Shown: piece by piece, positions 1 to 9,689 of the stretch
How the letters are laid out: each line of letters opens with the position of its first letter
Position numbering within the stretch: the first letter of the stretch is position 1
Assembly: GCA_036250195.1 (NCBI GenBank)
Contig: JAVHZZ010000011.1
Span: forward strand, 59,834,919-59,898,918
From: Mixophyes australis
Taxonomy: Eukaryota > Chordata > Amphibia > Anura > Limnodynastidae
Direction of reading: 5' to 3'
DNA: 64,000 nucleotides
Position numbers and translations under genes: made by a program
Notes under the pieces: model-generated
Database searches by the model: none
Told to the model about the DNA's origin: nothing
The model's input: the letters and a program-made list of their open reading frames with translations, nothing else

Positions 1-189
1 CTTCTCCTGCTGTATCCCTGGCTTATCTGCATCAACTGATCTACTGTGTACCGACCCGGCTTGTCAATTAACCCTTCTCCTGCTGAATCCCTGGCTTATC
101 TGCATCAACTGATCTACTGTGTACCGACCCGGCTTGTCAGTTAACCCTTCTCCTGCTGAATCCCTGGATTAACTGCATCAACTGCATAT
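1..189. repeat. 73-bp minisatellite, about 2.6 copies
   Basis: A unit beginning cttctcctgctg recurs at 1, 74 and 147, giving a 73-bp period that runs off the window start. Each unit carries gtgtaccgacccggcttgtc, which resembles the core of the 46-bp repeat inside the Gypsy LTRs at 44000 and 52440. It may therefore be a remnant of a related LTR; that link is inference. Confidence 0.75.
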
Positions 190-199
190 AAAACATTAT

Positions 200-3100
200 T
201 TTATATGCCATTATTTTGTTTTTCCTGATTGTACATTTATAAGTAACTACTTTTTACCTGTTATTATTCTACTATTTATATGCCTTTATCTTGTTTTTCC
301 TGATTTTATATTTACCAGCAACTACTTTTACCTGTTATTATTCTTGCCTATTTCCATTGTACTTATTACCTCTCCTTCTATTATTCCTTGCCTTCCACGC
401 CCTAATTGGTTATTGTCCTCCATCTTGCTATTGTCTCCCTGCTTATTCTTACCTGTTATCCGCTGTCCTTATTATCTTACTGTTCTGCTATCATTCTTAC
501 CTGTCTTCATTGTCCTCATTATCTCACTGTACTGTTATTCCATGCCCTCCACGCCCTAATTCGTTATTATCTTCCACCTTTTCATTGTCTTCCTGCCATT
601 GTTCTTACCTGTTTTTCACTGTCCTCACTATCTCACTGTTCTGTTACTCTCTCTCCCTACTATGCCTCCCCGCTCTCACTCCATACCCATACTCTCCCCC
701 CGCCCTACCTCTCCCATTCCTCCCCGCCATCCCCCGCACGCTGCTCATCTTGCTAACCTCATCCCCATTTCCCCCCTCTCCTCTCCCCCTTTCTTCTGTG
801 CCCTCTGGAATGCCAGATCCGTCCGCAACAAGCTGACTGCTATCCACGACCTCTTTCTATCCAACTCCTTTAACCTTCTTGCAGTAACTGAAACCTGGCT
901 CTCCGATTCTGATACTACTTCCCCCGCTGCCCTCTCCTATGGTGGCCTCTCGTTCACCCACTCCGCCAGGCCTGGTGCCCGCCCAGGCGGTGGAGTTGGC
1001 CTCCTCCTCTCCTCCACCTGTACTTTTCGTGTCATTCCCCCTGAACCCTCCCTCTCCTTCTCCTCTTTTGAAGCTCATTCCATCCGCCTCTTCTACCCCA
1101 TCCAACTCCGCGTCACTGTCATCTACCGCCCCCCCTGGCCCCACCTCCCTCTTCCTTGACAACTTTGCTAGCTGGCTTCCTCACTACCTCACCTCCGATC
1201 TCCCCTCGATCATTCTCGGTGACTTTAACATCCCCATCGACAACCCCACCTACCCTGCTTCCAGCAAACTGCTCACCCTCTCTTCCTCCCTTGGTCTCAC
1301 CCAATGGACCTCCTCCTCTACCCACTGCCTTGGTCACTCCCTTGATCTTGTCTTCTCCTACCTATGTAATCTCTCCGACTTCTCCATCTCTCCCTTTCCT
1401 CTATCCGACCACCATCTCCTCTCCTTCTCTCTCTCCTCTTCTCCTGCTCCCCTCCCCCTGCCCAAACCTACTCTGTCCATATGCAACCTCGACGCTCTTG
1501 ACCCTGCCTCTCTGTCCTCCTCTCTCGATACCCTTCTTTCTCCCCTTTCCTCCCAGGCCTGCCCCAACCAGGCGGTCTCCCTCTACAATCACACCCTCAC
1601 CTCCGCTCTGGACGCGGTCGCCCCTGCCCACTTCGTCCACCCTCGCTGCTCCAAACCCCAACCCTGGCACTCCAAATTTACCCGCTTCCTCCAAAAATGC
1701 TCCCGTTCCGCCGAACGTCACTGGAGAAAATCCCGCTCCCTGGCTGACTTCCTCCACTTTAAATTCATCCTTTCATCCTACAGCTCTGCCCTCTCACTCA
1801 CTAAACAATCTTTCTTTAAATCCCTCATCTCTTCCCAGTCCTCTAACCCCCGCCGACTCTTTGCCACCTTCAGCACTCTCTTGGCCCCCTCCCCTCCCCC
1901 CTCCCTCCTCCCTGACTGCCTCCGATTTCGCCTCCTTCTTCTCCTCTAAAATCGAGGCCATCCGACTTGAAATCTCCTCCTCCACTCTCTTTTCTACCCC
2001 TCCCACTCTTCTGTCCTCCCCCCCCAACCACCTTCCCCTCCACTCCTTCCGTCCCACCACCGGCAAAGAAGTCCATTCTCTCATTTCATCCTCACCCCAC
2101 TACCTGTCCCCTGGATCCCATCCCCTCCCACCTTCTTCGCTCCCTTTCCCCCACCACCTGCTCCCACATCGCTCACCTCTTTAATCTCTCCCTCTCCACT
2201 GGCATCTTCCCCTCCTCCTTCAAACATGCTCTCGTATCCACCATTCTTAAGAAACCTAATCTCGACCCCACTTCTCTCTCGAACTATCGCCCCATATCTC
2301 TTCTCCCTTTTGCCTCCAAAATTTTTGAGAGGCTCGTCTGCAGCCGTCTCACCTCCTACCTTTCTGAATACTCCCTCCTTGATCCTCTCCAGTCTGGTTT
2401 CCGCCCCCTCCACTCCACTGAAACTGCCCTGGCTAAAGTCACCAATGACCTCCTCTCTGCTAAAGCCAGGGGCCACTTCTCCCTTCTCATCCTCCTTGAC
2501 CTCTCTGCAGCCTTTTACACCGTTGACCACCCCCTCCTCCTTCACACCCTCCAGTCTTTCGGCCTCTCCGGCCCAGTCCTGTCCTGGTTCACCTCTTACC
2601 TTACTCACCGTTCCTTCTCTGTCACCACCTCTGGGTCTCTCTCCCCCCCATCCACCCTTCCAGTCGGGGTCCCTCAGGGCTCTGTTCTGGGACCCTTACT
2701 CTTCTCTCTATATACCTCCTCCCTGGGTGAACTCATCAGCTCCTTCGGCTTCAGCTACCACCTTTACGCTGACGACACTCAACTATACCTCTCCTCTCCT
2801 GATCTCTCTCCCTCCCTCCTCTCTAGGGTGTCCGCCTGCCTCTCTGCCATCTCCTCCTGGATGTCCTCTCGATTCCTCAAACTTAACCTTGCCAAAACTG
2901 AGCTCATAGTTTTTCCTCCCTCTCATACCCCATCCCCTTCTGACCTCTCCATCACTGTCGACAACACCTCTATCTCCCCTGTCCCCCAACTTCGCTGCGT
3001 TGGTGTCATCCTCGACTCCTCTCTCTCCTTTGGCCCCCACATCCTCTTTATTGCTAAATCCTGCCGCTTCCAGCTGCGCAACATCGCTCGCATCCGGCCC

Positions 3101-4049
3101 TTCCTCTCCCAAGATGCCACCAAATGCCTTATCCACTCACTGATCATCTCCCGCCTGGACTACAGCAACCTCCTCCTCACTGGCCTCCCCCACTTTCATC
3201 TCGATCCCCTTCGTTCCATCCTTAACGCTGCAGCTAGGCTTATTTTCCTCTCTCGCCGCTCCTCTTTTGTCTCCCCCCTCTACCTAGCCCTTCACTGGCT
3301 CCCATTCCCCTTCAGAATCCTCTTTAAGCTCCTCACACTCACCTACAAGGCCCTCGCCAACTCCACTGCGCCCTACATCTCCACCCTCCTCTCTATTCAT
3401 GCTCCATCCCGCCCTCTCCGTTCTGCCTCTGACCGTCGCCTCTCTTCCCCCCTTATAACCTCCTCCCACGCGCGTATCCAAGACTTCGCCCGCGATGCCC
3501 CCCTCCACTGGAACAAGCTCCCTCCCTCCATCAGAACTTCCCCTAATCTGTCCAGTTTCAAACGGGCCCTAAAAACCCACCTTTTTCTTAAAGCCTTTCT
3601 GTCTCCCACTTAACTTCCTACCTTATCTTCTGCCTCCGTCCCCCTACTCTCCCTCTCTCCCCTGCGTCTCTCTGTCTGTCCACCCCTCCCCTTAGATTGT
3701 ACGCTCCTCTGAGCAGGGCCATCTCTCCTCCTGTTTCCACCACTTCTAACTCTGCTCTCCAGCTACTTAGCCCTCCTCCTCGAGGGTCCTCCACCCCACG
3801 TCCACTCTCGCTCCCTCCTCCCCCCTTGGGGTCTCCCTGTCTTCCGCGCCCTCCTTCTTGGGCCCCGTCGTTTGCGGATCCTCCCTCCCCCTTCCCCGCC
3901 CTCTCTAGCTGTGCATTGAGCTTACTGAGTTGCTGTGTTTACTGTACTGTGCTGTCTCCCATTGTATTGTAATTTTGTTTGTCTCTGTACGGCGCTGCGG
4001 ATGCCTTGTGGCGCCTTATAAATAAATATTAATAATAATAATAATAATA
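200..4049 (+). mobile_element. L2/CR1-like LINE, copy 1, near full length
   Basis: A non-LTR retrotransposon with a pyrimidine-rich 5' region, one decayed endonuclease plus reverse transcriptase reading frame (about 779-3613), a short 3' UTR and a tail. The tail has a conserved block (tacggcgctgcgg near 3990), a taaataaata segment and an (AAT)n run ending near 4049. The 5' region holds tandem copies: a unit of about 75 bp at 220 and 295, and a 154-bp spacing between two near-identical stretches at 381 and 535. The same family recurs at 48279-51732, and its tail alone at 43612. The 5' limit is approximate because no target duplication was found. Confidence 0.85.
779..3613 (+). pseudogene. L2-type endonuclease/reverse transcriptase, frameshifted
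   Basis: This would encode the LINE polyprotein that nicks target DNA and reverse transcribes the element's RNA. An APE-type endonuclease comes first (CALWNARSVRNKL near 800, YRPP near 1125, LGDFNIP near 1220, SDHH near 1408), then the reverse transcriptase (NYRPISLLP near 2285, [13 protein letters not shown] near 2668, YADD at 2765-2776) and the usual C-terminal stretch ending at TAA 3611-3613. Reading moves between frames near 1150, 1920 and 2090. In the motif A region the AFDTVD block reads AFYTVD, so a conserved but probably non-catalytic Asp is lost. The last frame (about 2090-3613) is long and open, so decay is modest. It cannot be translated as one protein here. Confidence 0.88.
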
Positions 4050-5261
4050 GTGCAATTTAGGAGACAAACGAGCTCTTGGACATCCATCACTAGGTGATGT
4101 AGATAATGTGTTGTCTACTTACTTTGATTACAGGGTGTGCTTATTTGCCAGAGGTAATAATATCCAAACTGCCATGTTTTTTTTTTGCATTCATACATTA
4201 TTAGCCAGACACACAGCAAACAGCTCACACAACACTACATACACCCTTATATTGTGTCAAAAAATATGTGCCTAGTGCAATAAGGACAGGAATGAACAAT
4301 GATCCAAGTGTTATGCTGAAGCCCTGCTGGTGTACCAGACACTGTACATTAGCACTATTCTTAAAGGCTAATGCCTTTGTATATATATATATTTCATTTG
4401 CCCATAATCATAACGGTACATATTTGTAGCTAACATTAATTGCCTAGTTGCATCGTTACAATTATTGTTAATAGTCATTTGGTGCCATTAGCACCTGTGA
4501 TTTGTGACTCCTTTGTGTCAGGTTACATTTTTAAAATGCTAATTTTTCGTTAATGGTGGATTTTGCCGAACTATAAAGGAACACTGTAGCAGTTGTATGC
4601 TTGCTTTGCAACCAGTTACTCACACAAACCAATAAACACTGCTACTGTGGTCAAATATGTCAGTTATTGGCAGACATTACCCAGTATTAGTTTCGTGTTA
4701 ACTGTATCCACATGACGATAGTTTAAATGTAATTGTTTTCTAATCTGGATTTGAGATGTACATGTGTGCAAAAATTTACACCTTTACTATGCCAATCCAA
4801 GCCAAGTTAACATTACAGATTAATCATTGTGTGCACTATAGAGACATTTAGGTCTGGAATAGTTTTGGACTTGCTACATATTTTAAAATCTGACTGATAG
4901 TTAATGTAGCGAACAAATAATTGCTTGCTTATTTGTACATTAAATAATCACGTTGTAATTGTTCTGCTGTATGCAAAAACCGTCAGTATTTAAATAGAGA
5001 GCCTCAGCAAACAATCGCTTGTTGCCCTTGCATTGTAACATGGTTTTGGACAGGAGACTGAAAGAAGAAGTGTCCCAAGTTTTGATTCCTCATGATTTGC
5101 GTGGTCATTCAATATAAAAACCTCACTTTTGACAAAGAAATGTCTTGTCTGACACGTAAAAACAAAAATTATGGACTGTAGACTCTGTGTTCTGAGATAA
5201 TAATGTGCTTATACTTGATAACAAGTATTGCTTTTAAACAACCAGCATAGAATATGCAATC
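4050..5261. other. no gene; partial relic of a foldback MITE
   Basis: No coding signal is visible. The stretch about 4978-5100 resembles one arm of the foldback element at 53758-54091: both share a segment like cccttgcattgtaacatgg followed by an aggagact block. The first 900 bases are AT-rich and unassigned. Confidence 0.5.
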
Positions 5262-6400
5262 TCACAATAACAACCACATAGTTAAATTACTATAACCAAT
5301 TTTATTCCAAACACAAATAACATATATTGCACCATATATGAAATCATATTTAACCACAAAACATAAGAAACATAAGTCATTGTTTTTTGGTTTCTTATAT
5401 GGAATATTACTCGACTGTATCCGGCTCTGACTTCTGGTCACCCGTGATGTAGAGGAGTCAGAGGAACCAGCCAAACATGCAAGGGGAACAGATTGTGTCC
5501 GACGCTTTGAAGGTGCAGGGTCATGGACAGGGGTTTGGAAAGGGGCCAAGACAGGGGTTTGGGAAGGGCCCACGACAGGGGTTTGGGAAGGGCCCATAAC
5601 AGGGGTTTGGGAAGGGCCCACGACAGGGGGGGCAAAGCCACGGGCAAACGCTAAACAAAAAAGACGGTATAGGTTTGGGTCAAGGATGTAGAAGTCAGAC
5701 ACATCAGGGAGGGTGGACACAACAGACACAACAGGGAGGGTGGACGCAACAGACACAACAGGGAGGGTGGACGCAACAGACACAACAGGGAGGGTGGACG
5801 CAACAGACACAACAGGGAGGGTGGAAGCAACAGACACAACAGGGAGGGTGGACGCAACAGACACATCAGGGAGGGTGGATGCAGCAGACACATCAGGGAG
5901 GGTGGACACAACAGACACAACAGGGAGGGTGGACGCAACAGACACAACAGGGAGGGAGGAGTCGGACACAACAGGGAGGGTCGAGCCAACAGACAACTGG
6001 GTTTGGGAGCTGTTGAAAAAATAATCTGAACTGGGTGATGGGAATGTGCCAGAGGTGCGTTGGGAGTGGGCATACAAGAGATCACCCAGGAGTGTTGCAA
6101 AAGTTGACATTGTGGTATTTAGAGTATCCATTTGAGTGGTGTGTTTGGTCATTAAAGTGGTGTATGTGCTCATGAAAGTGGAGAGTGTGTTATTGAGAGT
6201 GGTGAATTGTTGATCCGTGTGTTGGACAATGCTAGCTATTAGTGACAGGTGAACATTCTGTGCTTCAGTGGCGTTTTGAAGTCTTTGGGATGCGAGTGAG
6301 AGTGTCCGCACCCTTACACGTTCAGCTGGATCCAGCTGAGCCTCCTCCACATCACGGGCATCTTCCTCCTGCACGTGTGCAGCAGGCTGCTGCTCAGATT
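5262..6400 (-). CDS. SANT/Myb-like accessory protein gene, last exon (repeat-rich C-terminus)
   Basis: On the minus strand a good acceptor (polypyrimidine then CTACAG, complement of 6401-6406) opens a reading frame that runs to a stop at 5262. It begins with an acidic, glutamine-containing stretch (SEQQPAAH), then a helical segment of about 90 residues with regular leucines and threonines (6100-6330), then 11 imperfect 9-residue repeats of STLPVVSVA type, four GPSQTPV-type repeats, and a basic tail (PSKRR, near 5500). The layout of SANT domain, linker and long C-terminal helix is that of Harbinger-type Myb-like proteins. Joining to the upstream exon needs phase 1, but that exon ends one base out of register, so the gene may be a recent pseudogene. 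Function is inferred from family layout only. Confidence 0.55.
5520..5640 (-). repeat. 24-bp coding repeat, about 4 copies
   Basis: Within the last exon of the SANT/Myb-like gene a 24-bp unit encodes an 8-residue repeat of GPSQTPVV type. On the plus strand it appears as repeated gggcccacgacaggggtttg blocks. It keeps the reading frame. Confidence 0.85.
5700..5990 (-). repeat. 27-bp coding minisatellite, 11 copies
   Basis: The unit acaacagggagggtggacgc plus seven more bases repeats in tandem every 27 bp. On the minus strand it encodes 9-residue repeats of STLPVVSVA type. Because the period is a multiple of three the frame stays open. Units differ by single substitutions (V/D, A/V). Confidence 0.9.
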
Positions 6401-6764
6401 CTGTAGAGAGATAAAAATAAACACTAAAATATTCTAGACAAACAGTACGGATCAATATTATGTTTTATAGCAAATTTTTGTACGCGTGATGTAGCATTGA
6501 TCAAGTCTCAAATTACATTGAATGTGATTGGAACCCTTGACAGTCCCCAAAAGCAAACATTGGGACTTATGTTTTTAACTTTTGCTAAAAGCCCTACATA
6601 TTGAGACATTTTGTCTTAAGTGTGTACATTGCATTTCCTACAATATGATAGGCTAAGACATTTTTCAAAAAAAGTTTTCCTTTAAACACATCCTGAGAGT
6701 TTAGACATTTGCTGAGACAGACATAAACCTTTGCAAACATTAACAAAGCAAACTCATCATGTAC
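6401..6764 (-). other. probable intron of the SANT/Myb-like gene
   Basis: Non-coding, AT-rich sequence between the donor at 6764 and the acceptor at 6401, with a pyrimidine tract just before the acceptor. The second gap (6965-7344) looks the same. Neither shows another feature. Confidence 0.45.
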
Positions 6765-6964
6765 CTAGTGGAGCGGCCTCTCCTGTTCGGGGAGGCTATA
6801 GCCAGTGTCTATGTCACCCACCCCAACAATCTCCACCATTGCTGTTGCGGCCCTTGCACACTCCTCTAGTGGGTTCAATGTAATGTCTATGGGTGGACCA
6901 CCTCCAATCCCTTCTGCATGTCGGTGTTGGCGGGCTAGCTTGCCCTTCAGTCGCCCTTTATAGT
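6765..6964 (-). CDS. SANT/Myb-like gene, middle exon
   Basis: Read on the minus strand this 200-base block gives a basic start (LKGKLARQHRHAEG), then IGGGPPIDITLNPLEE and an ATAMVEIVG segment. The order basic stretch, glycine/proline turn, LxPLEE and an acidic region is characteristic of the segment after the SANT domain in vertebrate Harbinger-derived Myb-like proteins (NAIF1/TSNARE1-like). It is flanked by an acceptor (GCAG, complement of 6965-6968) and a donor (GTAC, complement of 6761-6764). In this frame the last codon before the donor is TAG, and both junctions are one base out of phase, which suggests small indels since the gene was functional. Confidence 0.5.
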
Positions 6965-7344
6965 CTGCTTATCTGTGGAATAGACAAACATTTTGGGGTC
7001 AAATAGCAGCTTACAATTCAAAATTAGAAAAAAAAACATTGTATGCTTGAAATTCACAGCAATTCTAACAAAACAAAAATTATAAAATGTGTGGGTCTTT
7101 TCAAACGTGGATAATGTGGTAAACTGATTATGTAAATGTGACCAAGGCCCATGCTGCTTTTTAATTTCAACTAAGGCCCTGATAGAGAAATGCTTTAATA
7201 GACACAAGGTGGTTTAAGCTCACAGTTGCCTAACTACTACTATCTCACAATCTACATACATATCTATATCTATATATATTAATAAACTACTATACACAGT
7301 CATCAAACTTATCTAGGGCTTTTGGAAAAACATTTGCTTAGTAC

Positions 7345-7580
7345 CGTTTCTGGACCTCATGCAATCGTCGCACATATGGCGATATCGCATTAATAGCAGC
7401 AGTAATTTCCTGCCAGTGTCTGTGACGTTCGTGTCCAGTTATCTGGCAGTCCTCGGCATGGAAACGACTTAAGACTTCATCGACGAACACCTCCAGTTCC
7501 TCGTTATTAAAGTTGTGCTTACGCCTGCTTGGCATACCTGGTGCCTGTTCGGCACTGGGGCCTGGCTCAGACATATTCAT
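7345..7580 (-). CDS. SANT/Myb-like gene, first coding exon (DNA-binding domain)
   Basis: Starting at ATG 7580 (complement) the exon encodes a short Ser/Pro leader, then a domain beginning RRKHNFNNEELEVFVDEV and ending with AAINAISPYVRRLHEVQKR. This is the three-helix SANT/Myb-like fold that Harbinger accessory proteins use to bind transposon ends and carry the transposase into the nucleus. It ends at a GTAC donor (7341-7344). An upstream in-frame ATG at 7625 exists; 7580 was chosen because the leader then matches the usual short N-terminus. No HARBI1-type transposase is visible nearby, so the gene is either a domesticated single gene or an orphan of a broken transposon. Confidence 0.6.
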
Positions 7581-7944
7581 ATTTGCAAGATAAGGAGTGT
7601 ATTTATTGGCAATGCAATCAGTCACATGCTAATACAGATTGTAAGGCCATCTGCCCCCTGAAAAGGTAGCATTTAGCAAACTTCAACCTATGTATAAAAC
7701 ACATGCCCCTTATTATAATAAATATTGTTGCTTCTATACAGGGGTGGATTGGGAACTTAAAGTGGCCCTGGAAAAAATGTGGCCTCATGTGGGCGGGGCC
7801 AACTTAAATGTCGGTGGGGTCAACACAAAAGTAGGCGGGATTTAGAACTTGGAATTTGGTTAGGGAAACATTTAGGAAAACCTAGATATGATGACTTAAT
7901 ACACAGTGGGTCATTTCTAAAGCAATGCAGGAAAAAATCTGTAG

Positions 7945-8402
7945 CCCCCTCACATATAGTTTTTCTAGATGCAACCCCCTTACATATAGTTTTCCCAGAT
8001 ATAGCCCCCTCACATATAGTTTTCACAGATATAGCCCCCTCACATATAGTTTTCCCAGATATAGCCTCCTTACATATAGTTTTCCCAGATATAGCCCGCT
8101 CACATATAGTTTTCACAGATATAGCCCCCTCACATATAGTTTTCACAGATATAGCCCCCTCACATATAGTTTTCACAGATATAGCCCCCTCACATATTGT
8201 TTTCACAGATATAGCTCCCTCACATATAGTTTTCACAGATATAGCCCCCTCACATATAGTTTTCACAGATATAGCCCCCACACATATAGTTTTCACAGAT
8301 ATAGCCCCTCACATATAGTTTTCACAGATATAGCCTCCACACATATAGTTTTCACAGATATAGCCCCCTCACATATAGTTTTCCCAGATATAGCCTCCTT
8401 AC
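7945..8402. repeat. 30-bp tandem array, left part (about 15 copies)
   Basis: Units such as cagatatagccccctcacat plus atagttttca repeat every 30 bp. Being a multiple of three, the array leaves long but meaningless open frames on both strands. It continues at 16901 after the inner hAT, in the same orientation. Confidence 0.95.
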
Positions 8403-8735
8403 TAGGGATGAGCGCACTCGGATTTATGAAATCCGAGCCCACCCGAACGTTGCCGATCCGAGTCGGATCCGAGACAGATCCGGGTATTGGCGCCAAATTC
8501 AAATCTGAAACTGAGGCTCTGACTCATAATCCCGTTGTCGGATCTCGCGATACTCGGATCCTATAAATTCCCCGCTAGTCGCCGCCATCTTCACTCAGGC
8601 ATTGATCAGGGTAGAGGGAGGGTGTGTTAGGTGGTCCTCTGTCCTGGTAGATCTCGTGCTGTGCTGTTTAGTTCTGTGCTGTGCTGTACTGTGCTGTGCT
8701 GTGCTGTGCTGTGCTGTGCTGTGCTGTGCTGTGTT

Positions 8736-9667
8736 CTGCAGTATCAGTCCAGTGGTGCTGTGTGCTGTGCTCTGTCCTTCTGAGGTCAGTGGTGCTGCTG
8801 GGTCCAGTGCTGTGTCCTGTTCAGTCCAGTGGTGCTGTGTCCTGTGCTCTGTGCTTCTAAGGGCATAGTTATTTCCCCAATATTCCCCTGTGTTTAAAAA
8901 AATTAAAAAAAGTTATTTAAAAAAATACCAAAAACTAATTTAATTTTTTTTAATTACCACAAAATTTGCACAACCAATCCTGCAGTATAAGCCCATTGGT
9001 ACTGCAATATTACCAAGTTCACACATTCAGCAGTAAAAGTCCAGTGGTACTGCAATATTACAAAGTTTACACATTCTGCAGTATCAGTCCAGTGGTGCTG
9101 TGTCCTGTGCTCTGTCCTGCTGAGTTCCGTAGTGCTGCTGGGTCCTGTGCCGTGTCCTGTTCAGTCCAGTGGTGCTGTGTCCTGTGCTCTGTGCTTCTAA
9201 GGGCATAGTTATTTCCCCATTATTCCCAAGTTTTTAAAAAATAAAAAAAAAGTAAAAAAAAAATTACAATTAAAAATTAAAAAAAATATATATATAATTA
9301 TAACCAAATTTGCAAAACCAATCCAGCAGTATAAGTCCATTGGTACTGCAATATTACAAAGTTCACACATTCTGCAGTATCAGTCCAGTGGTGCTGTGTC
9401 CTGTGCTCTGTCCTGCTGAGTTCCGTAGTGCTGCTGGGTCCTGTGCCGTGTCCTGTTCAGTCCAGTGGTGCTGTGTCCTGTGCTCTGTGCTTCTAAGGGC
9501 ATAGTTATTTCCCCATTATTCCCAAGTTTTTAAAAAATAAAAAAAAAGTAAAAAAAAATAAAAAATTTAAAAAAATAAATAAATATAATAATTATAACCA
9601 AATTTGCAAAACCAATACAGCAGTATAAGTCCATTGGTACTGCAATATTACCAAGTTCACACATTCT
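8736..9667 (+). repeat. three tandem repeats of about 300-340 bp upstream of the transposase
   Basis: The segment starting ctgcagtatcagtccagtgg recurs at 8736, 9076 and 9372, and a truncated fourth start lies at 9667. Each unit has a CTGTGCT-rich half, then an A-rich stretch and a gcaatatta block. It lies directly before the transposase ATG, so it may hold the promoter; a (GTGCT)n run at 8660-8735 precedes it. Confidence 0.88.
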
Positions 9668-9689
9668 GCAGTATCTTGTGCTACATATA

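Noticed and set aside
1119..2608. Minus-strand frames across the L2 coding region (for example 2081-2608)
   Set aside because: Shadows of the pyrimidine-rich plus-strand L2 coding sequence; no domain.
7779..8566. Frames with repeated 10-residue units such as DIAPSHIVFT on both strands
   Set aside because: Produced by the 30-bp array; present on both strands and again at 16725-17263.
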